Source of the DNA: Anaspis maculata
Taxonomy: Eukaryota > Arthropoda > Insecta > Coleoptera > Scraptiidae
Direction of reading: 5' to 3'
DNA: 64,000 nucleotides
NCBI GenBank assembly: GCA_949128115.1
Contig: OX421966.1
Coordinates: 52,387,416-52,451,415, forward strand
The position numbers and the translations under genes are program-made. The number at the start of each line of letters is the position of its first letter. Position 1 is the first letter of the stretch. The notes under the pieces are model-generated. The model saw only the letters and a list, made by a program, of their open reading frames with translations, had not been told where the DNA came from and made no database searches. Positions 46,850 to 57,254 of the stretch are shown here, in pieces.

Positions 46850-47460
46850 AGGGGACAAGCAAATTCAGACGATTTCTAAAATCATCATAACTTTTGATTG
46901 CTGTCAGCGATTTCATATCGGTTTTCAGTTTTCGATAGCCCAATCCTTCGTTTTTATGCCTTCGTTACGTCGAATACGAACAATGTTTTATAAAGTTTCT
47001 ACAGGGTAATCAATGGAACAGTGTAAAATTGCCGAAAGTTCAGTACAAGCGTGATTTCCCAAAAACAATTTTTCATGCATTTTGAAGTTCAACATGGCGG
47101 CACAAAATGATCAATATCTTTGGCAATGTACCTTCGATTTTCAAAATTTAAGAACGTGCTGAACTACTGAAGCTGAAGCACCGATCTTCATAACTGTGGC
47201 ACTGGAATGCATGAAATTTTTTTTGGGAAATCTTGGTCTGCTGAACTTTTGGCAATTTTACACTGTTCCATTGATCACCCTGTAGCAACCTTATAAAACA
47301 TTGTTCGTATTTGACGTGATCAACACATGAAAACAAAAGATTGGGCTATTGAACAATGAAAACCGATATGAGATCGCTGACGGGAATCAAAAGTTATGAT
47401 GATTTTAGAAATCGTCTGAATTTGCTTGCTCCCTAGATTTTTTTGATGTGTGTATAAAAC
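46850..47460. repeat. Hairpin repeat R3
   Basis: GACAAGCAAATTCAGACGAT (46853) is mirrored by ATCGTCTGAATTTGCTTG (47410); the inner CTACAGGGTAATCAATGGAA is mirrored by CCATTGATCACCCTGTAG. One arm also occurs at 5741-6050. Confidence 0.8.
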
Positions 47461-48012
47461 GTTCAATATAGTAACTTTTCCATCAGGCAAAGCGAGAATA
47501 TTTGTTTTATTTCAAAAGTTATTTGAAAAGAAAAAGGAAGCATCACTTTTAAGACATCCTTTACACACGATGTGTCCACGAGATATGTAGGTAGTTCGCA
47601 TAATTTACAGAGTAGCGTCCTTGGTTAATTTTAATTTTATGGATCCCTATTGCTTCTCTTCGCCTATATTTTGCTTGGTTCTTTTGTGATTGTAAAATAA
47701 AAAGTGCTGATTCTTCTTGTGCCACGCTGTATTTCAACCAGGTCACAAATTAATCATTAAAAAAAAGACAAGAAAAAGACTAACTTGGAAGAGTTGCAAT
47801 TGTAATATTGAGCTCTGGAGAAAAATTAAATTATTATTTATTTCTTAGTTTGTCTTGGGCTATCTACCATTTACATTACGCAAACTATTTCTGGGACATT
47901 CTGCATAAATAAAGTGCTAATATCAAATAACTGTGTTTCAATTAACTTTACGCACGCGCAGCGACTACCTAGAACAAATGAAAATGCAGGCCTTAGTACA
48001 GAAAATAATTAG
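47461..48012. other. AT-rich intergenic, no gene recognised
   Basis: No similarity seen; a fragment ending CACGCTGTATTTCAACCAGG near 47730 may be a decayed repeat end. Confidence 0.4.
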
Positions 48013-48017
48013 GATAA

Positions 48018-48023
48018 TTTATT
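48018..48023 (-). terminator. Polyadenylation signal of receptor G exon 2
   Basis: AATAAA on the minus strand, 23 nt past the stop. Confidence 0.6.
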
Positions 48024-48045
48024 CAATTATTGTGTTTCTGTTCGC

Positions 48046-49407
48046 TCATTCTTTGGCGCTGTTATGATTGAACTGTATCATGACAATCAAGTAAGTGGTG
48101 GTGGTTCCTAGGATGCAACACAACGTGTTGCGGTTCAGTTCGAAAAAATCCGCGGCGGTGAATCGGGCGACGTTGTGGGCCGAAATTTTGGCCAGCAGCA
48201 GTAGCTCCCTGCGTTCCGGCGATTGGGCGGGGAGGTGTTCCTGGAGTTTGTAGCACAAGGAGGTGGTTTTCTTGCTCTCTCTGCTCGCAAAGTCGCACGA
48301 CATGACCACCATAGACGTTGATACCTGCAAAGAGGAGACCACATTTAGAATCATTGAATAATATGACCTTATTCTGAATCAATGGCAGCTTCAAATGCCG
48401 ACGAAGATCAAATGTATGGAATTATTATTGTTTAGTTTCCGTTCAAAGAAACTGAGCTCTGTGTCAATTGAACTTATACCCGAATCTTCAGGTAGGTACC
48501 TAGGCGTAAATTCAACTCTTACCAGTGTGAACAGAGCCAGTATGGAACACGATAATCGTGTAGAAGTATCCACGCGCCAATATTCAGCCATGGCCAAATT
48601 TAAGCTCACCAATATGTCGGCCACGCTCAAACCCAAACAACAAAGTAGCGTCCATCCGAAAATTTCATTGTACATTCTGACCATCTCGCCCATCCTTCGC
48701 GACATGCACTCAATATCTCGCAACGAACCGGCAAAATATTGTAAATCCTTGCTTCGTTCGTTCTCAACTCTCAAAGCAATCACGCTTTCTTTCAGTGCTT
48801 TGTTAATTTTTTTGTAGCGATACTCGAAAGCTTTGCTCAAATTGTACACCAAAAACAACGTCAACAAGAAGTAATAGCCACAGATTTGATCTGTCGTATA
48901 ATAAGAATCGTTCCTGGCCTCGTTTCCTATTCCGAGATACCACATGTACAAGAAGAACCCAAAACATCCGAACATGACCAAGTTGCACAATACGAACTGA
49001 ACCAGGACGTGCTCTGTAAAGTGTTTTGTTGTGCTGTTCCTTGTGTTCAGCTGTTTGTCGATTTGTTGAAACGCGTTCATGAGTTTGGTCCATTGTGTCT
49101 GGTTGAAGATGCACGAGCTCAAGATAATCGAGACTGTGAGCAAGTTGAGAGCAGTGTCGTGGATGCAATCCAAGATCATTTCTGGTGTTGAGTAAAACGT
49201 TACAAGTGAAATTCGTCGCATGTAGAGACAGTAAATTCCACTGGAGATGATGAGCGCTGAGTACGTTGAAGCCTGGATTTTATTGAGTACTGGATGGGTG
49301 ATTCTTGCTTCGTCAAAGTTGTACGAAGGGACCACGCCGAAGAATTTGTTGATGGTAAAGATAATTCGCAGGAAGCGAATGTCGCTTCTTGAGAGGTGAT
49401 GTGTCAT
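48046..49407 (-). CDS. Gustatory receptor G, two exons, intact
   Basis: Exon 1 is 49407-48523 (295 codons; MTHHLSRSDIRFL start in CAAAATG context; donor CTG|GTAAGAGT). Exon 2 is 48324-48046 (92 codons plus stop; acceptor TTTGCAG|GTA). Intron 198 bp, phase 0; product 387 residues. Hydrophobic segments at about 45-63, 84-102, 133-156, 176-193, 250-272, 283-305 and 363-381; the sixth spans the exon junction. Signature TYLIVMIQF at 372-380. Its exon 2 is the only C-terminal exon downstream of orphan exons F and H before unit E, so it is a candidate shared exon. Codons upstream of the chosen ATG are open but lack family similarity. Confidence 0.92.
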
Positions 49408-49474
49408 TTTGATACTGAAGCTTTCGAAGCATTCCTTTTTTTCATAATTGAACAAAGCTAATTGAAGATGAATA

Positions 49475-49503
49475 ATCGATAGGAGTATTGGACGAGCATA
49501 TGG
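49475..49503 (-). promoter_or_regulatory. Conserved upstream element of receptor G
   Basis: Minus strand: TATGCTCGTCCAATACTC followed by CTATCGATT, 68-95 bp upstream of the ATG. It lies in the 268 bp separating exon F from exon G. Confidence 0.6.
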
Positions 49504-49675
49504 GGTCCAGTGTTTGTATTGTATAAAGTAATAGAAATAGATGTGTTGTATCATTTATCAGGTTATAAAGGTTATAGTTTCGACAAAGGAGTATTGATAG
49601 AAACAACAACAACAACATGCCTATCCGATATCCAAAAGTTGTAGTTCATAATAATAATAATAATATAGGTCTTAC

Positions 49676-50563
49676 CAATGAATATAACCCCATCAAGGTG
49701 CGCGTTAGTTTCATGCTGACATCCATGGATCCGGAAACATTTTCACCCATTCCTCCGACCATATGCCAATTCAAACACATCAAAATTCCGGCGACGGTGA
49801 GCCCTAGTCCCGCAATACACGTCTTTCCAAAAATTCTGTTATGTGCAAAAACCATCTCACTCATCGTCTTCAACATGTGCTCGATCTCACGTATAGAACT
49901 GACGGCATCTGGTCGGCCAACCTTTGATGGCGACCCTATTGTTCCCAACCAACTGTTTATAGATCTGTATCTGCATGCAAAAGCTCTTCCCATGTTGTAC
50001 ATCAAGAACCCGATCAAGTTGTAGTAATGCCAGCAAATAGGGATCATACCGTAACTAAGTCTGAACGATGGAGACGGAATCAGCTGCGACAGTTGGGAAG
50101 CGAACAGCACGCTTCCGCCGACGCATCCAAGAAGAGTGATTACGAACTGAACCATGACGTAGCTCATGAAGTTCTTAGCCTTGTCGTTCCTGGTGTTCAA
50201 CCGTTCGTCGATTTGTGCAAACGTGCTGAGCAGTTTTGACCACTGGTTCTGGTTAAAGAAGCACGAGCTCAAGATCATGGACAACGCTGCCATGTTGGCG
50301 AAGACGTCATGGAAATAGTCCAAGATTACTTGCGCCGTTGTGTAAAAGCGAACGTGTTGTTCGTTTCTCAAGTACAAGCCGTAAATTCCCCCGGAGATTA
50401 TTAATGTCGAGTACAAAATTGCTTGGATTTTGTTTGCCAATGGATGAATGACTGTTGCTTGTTCGAAGCTGTACGAAGGAACTATCGCCAAAAATTTTAC
50501 GACGGTGAAAACTGGTTGGAGGAAGCGGATGTCGCTTCTTGATAGCTGAAGCTGACGCGTCAT
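49676..50563 (-). CDS. Gustatory receptor exon F (first exon without its own second exon)
   Basis: 296 codons from ATG 50563 (MTRQLQLSRSDIRFL) to a phase-0 donor TTG|GTAAGACC. TM1-TM6 are present; blocks VPSYSFEQA, FFNQNQWSKLL, GRAFACRYRSIN and HNRIFGKT are shared with E. Only 268 bp separate it from the ATG of G and they contain G's upstream element, so there is no room for a 279-nt second exon. Splicing to 48324-48046 would give a 388-residue receptor. A few codons past the donor the frame runs into an ATT/ATA repeat and ends, without a TM7 signature. Confidence 0.78.
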
Positions 50564-50603
50564 TTTATAACTGTGACCACCTGGTTGCGTGCATTTGAAC
50601 ACA

Positions 50604-50611
50604 ATCGATAT
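50604..50611 (-). promoter_or_regulatory. Conserved ATCGAT element upstream of exon F
   Basis: AATCGATATC, 41 bp upstream of the ATG, matching exon E in core and distance. Confidence 0.45.
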
Positions 50612-50939
50612 CTACTATCCATAACAGCTTTTTTTTACTACCTAATTCAACAAAGTGTTTCAAAGCAATTCACTTATTGACTAGCTGGGCAGGTACTACC
50701 GTGTGCAAATAAATTTTGTGAAGTGGATCATTTTCAACTGGTTTCTTATAATTTTGCGCAGCGAAAGTAGGTAAACGTGAGACCCCCTGCAGTGGAAGTG
50801 GCTGTGAACAGCAAAGGACATCGTCTCTACCGGTGCTAGGACAATCCTTCGCGCGGACAAATCTTCGCCCGACAATCCTTCGCCGGACGATTCTTCGCGC
50901 GGACAATTTCTCGCAAGCATTGCGCCCGCGCATGACCGG

Positions 50940-52690
50940 GCTTATTGGGCTCTAAAGGACACTTCAAGACACAAGGGGCTCAGCAAGACTTGGAATCTTA
51001 CAATGTAGACACAAAGGAGGATAGGGCTCTGATCTCTGAATATCACAAGAAGACCTGGCAGAGCTCACTAGGGCCCTCAACGATACTTCAAGACACAAGG
51101 GGGCTAGCGGGGCTCAAATCGCCACAATGTAGACACAAAGCTGAATAGGGTTTTGAATAACACAAAAAGACATAAGAGGCTCAATGGGGCTCCAAAACAC
51201 AAGGGTGCTCAGCAGGGCCTAAACCACTACAATGTAGACCAAGAGAGGATAGGGCTGTGAATATCGCAAGAAGGACTGATGGGGCTGACTAGGATTCCAA
51301 ATGACACTTGAAGGCACAAGGGGGCCTATAGGGCTCCAATCAACACATGAAGACACACAGAAGCTGACTAGAGCTCCGAAACATAGACATGTTTCAGGAC
51401 AAAACAAGACAAAAAGGGCTCAACAGGGCTACAAATGACACAGGGAGGGGGGGGGGCTAATATGGCTCTAAGAAACCTGAAAAAGCAGAAGGGAGCTTTC
51501 TAAGATTCCAGAAACTTCGAGAAATCAGAATGGGTCACCTGGTCTGCAAACGATAATTGCAGACACAAGGAGGCTCAATAGGGCTCCAAACGATACTTGA
51601 AGATACAAGGGAGCTCAGTAGGGCTTGAAACGCTTCAATGTAGACAGAAGAGAAGAGAGGCCTCTAAAAATCGGACGAAGGCCTGGCGGAGCTCACTGGG
51701 GCTCCAAATGACCCTTGGGGACACGAGGGGGATCCGTAAAACTTTGACCAATACATTAAGACTAACAGGAGCTAACTAGAGCTTGGAAAACTTGACACAT
51801 TATGAAAAGGGGCTCAGCGGGTCTACAAATGAAACATAAAGACACAGGAGGGTCACATAGGCCTCTGAGAAACCTAATAAGGCACAAACGAGCTTTCTAA
51901 GATTCCAGGAACTTTGAGAAATCAGAAGGGGGTCACCTGGTCTGAAAACAGAAACTGAAGACACAAGGGGGCTCAATAAGGCTCCAAACGATACTTGAAG
52001 ATACAAGGGGGGTCAGTAGGGCTTGAAACGCTCCAATGTAGACACAAGAGAGGAGAGGCCTCTTGAAATCGGACGAAGGCCTGGCGGAACTCACTGAGGC
52101 TCCAAATGACATTTGGGGACACGAGGGGGCCCCGTAGAACTGTGACCAACAAATAAAGACTAACAGGAGCTAACTAGAGCTTGGAAAACTAACACATTGA
52201 AGAAAGAGGCCAGCAGGGCTACAAATGAAACATAAAGACACAGAGGGCCACATAGGACTCTGTAAAATCTAATAAGGCACAAAGGAGCTTTCTAAGATTT
52301 CAGAAACATCGAGAAATCAGAAGGGGGTCACCTGGTCTGCAAACTATAATTGAAGACACAAGGGGGCTCAATAGGGCTCCAAACGATACTTGAAGATACA
52401 ATGGGGGTCAGTAGGGCTTGAAACGCTTCAATGTAGACACAAGAGAGGAGAGGCATCCTAAAATCGGACGAAGGCCTGGCGGGGCTCACTGGGGCTCCAA
52501 ATGACACTTGGGGGCACGAGAAGGCCCCGCAGAACTGGAGCTTACTAGAGCTTGGGAAACTAACACATTGTAAAAAGACTAAAAATGAAACACGAGATCA
52601 CAGGGGGGCACATAGGGCTCCGAGAAACCTAAAGTACGCACAAGGGAGCTTTCAAAAATTCCAGAAACTTCGGAGAAATCAGAAGGGGGT
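50940..52690. repeat. Tandem array, about 396-bp units
   Basis: GACACAAGGGGGCTCAATAG followed by GGCTCCAAACGATACTTGAA starts units at 51562, 51960 and 52355 (398 and 395 bp apart). More diverged material of the same kind (AGGGCTC, GACACAAGG words) fills 50940-51540. Purine-rich on the plus strand; no coding signal. Confidence 0.8.
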
Positions 52691-54508
52691 TGTGGCAAAC
52701 CGGGCTAGTCCAGCCCTGTGCCTTATATTTTACTTTTTTAGTTATACGCTAACCTACCGCCTAAGGGTTAGTGTCGATGTGACTGTTGAATTATATTCTG
52801 AAATAAGGAAGAGAGAGAGAAGTGATTTTGGTTTGAAAATTGGCCTGGTTTTCCCCTACTCGGGATTTCTTTTAAATAATTACTGATTAATTTTTCTTAC
52901 TGCAGCCCAACTGCTATTGTTCTCTAGAGTTAATTCGAATTATAAGAGAGATTCGGAACTGAGCCACGATAGCCTTTCTTCCCTGTTAATAATATTTCGA
53001 CGCCTCAAAGTTACCGGATGAATCCACCGGGTTGCGAAATTCGTTCCTTGAAAATTCGAGGCGTTATCGAATCGCTAAACTGAACATTTCTAATTGCCGA
53101 GGCATTAATTTCACCCATCGTGAGAACGCTCCCCCCCCCCCAAAGGTCCGCTCTGGTTGGCCCACTGGACCACGGGATTATGAGAGAGTCTCTATTAGAC
53201 GAGTCTATAAGTATAAGCAGAAGAGAAGATAAGAGGACTGGTGCTGCAGACTGGTGGCTGGTCTTGCGGAATGACCCGTGACTGGTGTCGCGATCCGCGA
53301 CTCGCCGCGGTTAAGTCATTAATAATCTATTTTACAGTCAATCAACTAAAAGTCACTTAATTTTGGCACCTCGGATGGTTCCGGCCTGGGGCGCCGCATT
53401 GGCGTCCCACGGCCGTGCTAATGTTCATTAATAAATTTATTCACAGAGACGCGCTAAACGCGATGTTCCTTGTCAACGTAGGAACCAATCGTCCTGAAAA
53501 TATAACCCCTGTGTTTTTACGCGAGTGTAACCCTGTTGGTACCCAGGGTGGAACGTGAAGATAGAGTCCTCTATAGTGCGATGTCACCGTATAAGGTAGG
53601 GTCCACCCAAGTAATTGACACGCTGTGGAGCGCTCTTGCAGAACAATGAATCATCTGCCATAACGCTTTCTAGCGACTCGCAAATCTCTCACTCTGAATC
53701 TCTCTTCCTCTCCTATCCCCACTTACGTCATGTGCACGAGCCATGACGAATGAACGCCAAAATGGCGTCGTGATAGTTGTTGCATTACTCTCTTCCCTCA
53801 TCAAATGTCACAGCGACAGCTGAGTTTTGTTTTGTTTACTTACTTAATATTCATACGCCACGTGGATGGTTACTATTGTGGATAATTTTTCAATACCAGC
53901 TTTTGATAGTAAACCTACGCAGTGATTGTATTTACTTAATTTTGCTTATTTGAATATATAATGTTTGTTTTGAAAATCTCTTGTTTACCTGATCACCCTT
54001 CACATGGAACCAGGTGATAAGCTGGAGGTTTCTACTCGATTCAAACGCCTCGTCTGCCGGACTCATCTAAACGCCTACCCCGAAGAGTTAAAGCCAGAAA
54101 TACATAAGCTAAAATGCACGCTACCCTAACCTGTCTGTTCCCCTCCCCCTATGGATCTGCCTCTCCATATAAAATAACTGAGTCAGTGGTGGCAGTCACG
54201 TTACTACCCTTACGATTAAGCACCCCCTATTCTGAACAACCATACAGGGTCATCGACCTGCTATAAGTAGTTCCCCAATCAGTCTGAATTTGTCATGAAG
54301 CTGCTGATCAATTTTGCTAATTAATTTTGACTTATACTTATATATTTACCAAAACAACCCCCAGGTTGTACAAATGGTGACATTATCATATCACTTAATA
54401 CCTTGGAGAAGTCCTTGACTATGACTATTTTGACTTATTTCCATTGCGTCTCCAGTTTAGCCTTTGTTATTTTTATTTTAATTAACCCCCAACCCTTCGA
54501 GTTTTACA
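52691..54508. mobile_element. 1.8-kb insertion with TG...CA ends, candidate solo LTR
   Basis: Starts TGTGGCAAACCGGG, ends GAGTTTTACA. It is flanked by the 4-bp duplication GGGT (52687-52690, 54509-54512). The tandem repeat is broken exactly here: it stops at AGAAGGGGGT and resumes with a degenerate copy of the following phrase (AACGATAAT-TTGA). 1818 bp without a recognisable frame suits a solo LTR of a long-LTR element; an AATAAA-like ATTAATAAATT lies near 53429. A short internally deleted element is the alternative. Confidence 0.7.
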
Positions 54509-54975
54509 GGGTTACTTAGGTTGCCAACGATAATAATTGACGACCCAAGGGGGTTCATCAGGACTTCAAACGATATTTGAAGATACAAAGGGGGCTGAAC
54601 AGGGTGAAATGCTTCGATGTAGACTTAAAGCAGGATAGAACTCTGGAAATCGCAAGAGGGCCTGCCGGGCTTACTAGGGCTCCAAACGACACTTGGAGAA
54701 ACAAAGGGGACCAGTAGAATTTCGACCAACACAAGAAGACACACAGAAGCTAGCTATAGAGCTTTGAAAACTAATGCAAGATACAAAAGAGCTCAGTAGG
54801 GTTACGAATGCGACACGAGGACAAGGGGGCCTAATAGGGCTCTGAGAAACCGTCCAAGGCATAAGGGCGAAGCAAATCTTCAGAAAATTTGAAGATACGG
54901 AAGGGGGTTCATCAAGATCCCAAACGATACTTGTAGAGACAAGGGGGTTCAGGAAGGCTTGGAACGCTACGTAAT
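54509..54975. repeat. Tandem array continued
   Basis: Diverged continuation of 50940-52690 (GACCCAAGGGGGTTCATCAG, AACGATACTTG, ACAAGGGGGTTCAG). Confidence 0.7.
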
Positions 54976-55740
54976 AACTCAGTGTGGGAATATCACACTC
55001 ACACTGGGCCTCATTAGAGCTCCAAAGTTTCTGGCGAAGAATTGTCCGCGCGAAGAATTATCCGGTCACCGTCTCTACCATGGTTGGCGGTTTTCAGAAC
55101 TTGAAGGCTGGAGGCTGTCGGAGGATGGAGGCTCAAGTGTGCGAACTATCAGAAGACAGGATGTGAAGTCCTAAGAGATGAGAGCGGTGATAGACGAAGA
55201 GTGGAACCCGAGAGTCGTTTAGGGCGAAGTTTAAGCATGGGAGCTCTCTGCGTAGGATGCGTCAAGTTTGGAAGCTCTAAGGTGAAAAGTTGACTGTAGT
55301 GATTTTACAGTTTTGAATTTTGACGAAGTAAACCGAGCTAGACCGAGCGAGGAGGCAGAGAGGAGGGTAGACATCTCAACTAATACAAGTCCAAGCTAAT
55401 ATTTTTCAAGAATGCTCTAAAAAAATGTTTATTTGTGCAAGGAGTCGAGGACTTCATCATTGAAAGCGGTATCGGCAGTTGTAACTTCTCTCTTCTATTA
55501 TGCAAGGCAAAATAAATCCAAATCAAAGTATGATTAGATTGTTATCTTCGTGAGAAACTCCAGCTGACCAGATCTCATTTAAATGATATAATCACCAACA
55601 TAACACGCAGTACATCCTATTCAAGTCACCAAGATTAACTCAGACGAAACTCATACATACAATTGAAAAACTACATGATGGCAGTATACCGGCAACCAGC
55701 ATGATGGCAAACATATTATGGCAAACAGTTCGCTATCAAC
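54976..55740. other. Intergenic, no gene recognised
   Basis: Includes CGCGCGAAGAATTxTCCG near 55040, related to GCGCGGACAATxxTTCGC words at 50850-50910, so the array's flanks share a second short repeat. No coding signal. Confidence 0.4.
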
Positions 55741-55860
55741 TCATCTGTACAGAAAACTCAGAAACTTTATAGCGGTTCTCGAGACATGGTAATGAAACTG
55801 AAGGTCAAAACGACAGTCAAATCTTAAACTAGCATAAAATTGCAAGCCTCCAGCTCTTAC

Positions 55861-56715
55861 CAGTGTGAACAAAGCCAGCACAGAGCACGCCACCCGCGAT
55901 AAGACATCCACTTGCACAAACAGATTGTCGAACACGATCATGTTGAAGCACATCAAGATGTTGGCCACGCTTAGACCCAAACACCCGACCAAGCTCCATC
56001 CGAAAATTTTGTTGTGACTTCCGACCATACCGCCCAGCTTTCTGCACAAGCGTCCGATTTCCCGGACCGAATTATCTCGTCTTGCGACATTGATCACGTT
56101 TTCTTCGAGGACTCGATTCAATTTCTTGTATCTGCACTCAAAAGCTCTACCCATGTTGAACACCAGCAGCAACACCAACAAATGATAATACAAGCAAATC
56201 ATGTCCATCCAGTAAGTGTTGGTGGTTTGGAAATCGGTCGATGCGTGAATCGCGTACATGAGAAACACGAAACATCCTATGAATGTGACATTGCAAAGCA
56301 CCAGCTGAAACGTGGCCTGTTCCGTGAAGGTTTTCGCCTTCTCGTTCCTGGTGTTGAACCTTTTATCGATTTGTACAAAGGCGTTCAAGAGTTTTAGCCA
56401 TTTTTTCTTGTTTAACAAGCACGAGCTTAGGATTATCGAGACGGTGAGTTGGTACAAGAATGCTTCGCGGATGTAGTCCAAGATCATTTTCAGGATTGTG
56501 AAATACATTGCATGCTCGAGTCTTCTTATGTACAAACAAAATATTCCACCGGAGATGATCAGTATTGGGTAAGCATAAGCTTGGATTTTGTTGAGCACTG
56601 GATGGGTGATTCTTGCTTTGTCAAAGTTGTACGAAGGGACTATGGCGAAGACTTTGTTGATACTGAATATGGTTTGAAGGAAGCGAATGTCACTTCTTGA
56701 TAGTTGGTGTGTCAT
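55861..56715 (-). CDS. Gustatory receptor exon H (first exon without its own second exon)
   Basis: 285 codons from ATG 56715 (MTHQLSRSDIRFLQ) to a phase-0 donor CTG|GTAAGAGC (GT at 55859-55860). The family blocks VPSYNFDKARITHPVLNKIQA, AFVQIDKRFNTRNEKAK, GRAFECRYKKLN and HNKIFGWSLVGCLGLS are all present, with six hydrophobic segments and no stop. No TM7 exon occurs in the 5.2 kb to exon F. The next one downstream is 48324-48046, a splice of about 7.5 kb across F and G exon 1. Otherwise a truncated gene. The upstream ATCGAT element of the siblings is not seen here. Confidence 0.75.
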
Positions 56716-56739
56716 TATTATACTGGAGGCTTGCACGGC

Positions 56740-57254
56740 GAAAGGAAATTAGTCCGGATGCTAGTTGAAAGTACCTTGCATTTTTTGATGAGAAGATGCC
56801 ACTTGGTGGAAATGTTCTTTGCATTGTACTCTTCCGATTCAGAAAGGTAGCCATCAGCGCCATCCAAGCCCGCGGCGTATACAGGGTGATACAGAAAAAA
56901 AAAGTTGAAGAATTATATTTAATTAACCGAAGCATGTGGAGACGTGTACTTCACCACATATAATAACTGTTTTATGCTTATGAAGTCACAGCAAACTGTT
57001 CTTGATTACCTTGAACCGTCTTTGAAATGTAGGGGAAAACCTGAAAAAAAAACAAGAACACTCTTTTTTCCATAAATAAGTAATTCTTCGAGATATTGAC
57101 ACAATACTTGGTATTTCTACGAAAAGTAATATTGGAAATGATATGAGCTGAGTAGCCAAGTTCTAAGCCAACTATTTCCAGAAATACGATTGTCAACTTT
57201 TTTTTCCTCTTGAGCACCATCTTGAATCTGCCCTGTAAGGCATCGTTGAAAAAG
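56740..57254. other. Intergenic upstream of exon H
   Basis: Contains a TACAGGGTGATACAG terminus near 56879, the end type of the local foldback elements; no partner end recognised. Otherwise AT-rich, no gene. Confidence 0.4.

Larger units (their letters stand above)
42120..46870. repeat. R1 palindrome, about 4.75 kb including later insertions
   Basis: R1 in plus orientation (42120-42714 and 44399-44770) is mirrored by 46000-46870. Pairs include CCAAAAAATTACCxxxxATTTTT, GACATGTTTGGTATCATTTC, AAAACATCAATTTTGAGGGT and GTCAAAGCTTGAxGTGACGAAAC. The left arm is split by a LINE; the centre is the foldback 44772-45989. Without the LINE the palindrome is about 3.1 kb. Confidence 0.75.

Noticed and set aside
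48408..49554. Extending receptor G upstream to the first in-frame codon near 49554
   Set aside because: The extra N-terminus has no similarity to siblings and overlaps the conserved upstream element; ATG 49407 has the shared CAAAATG context.
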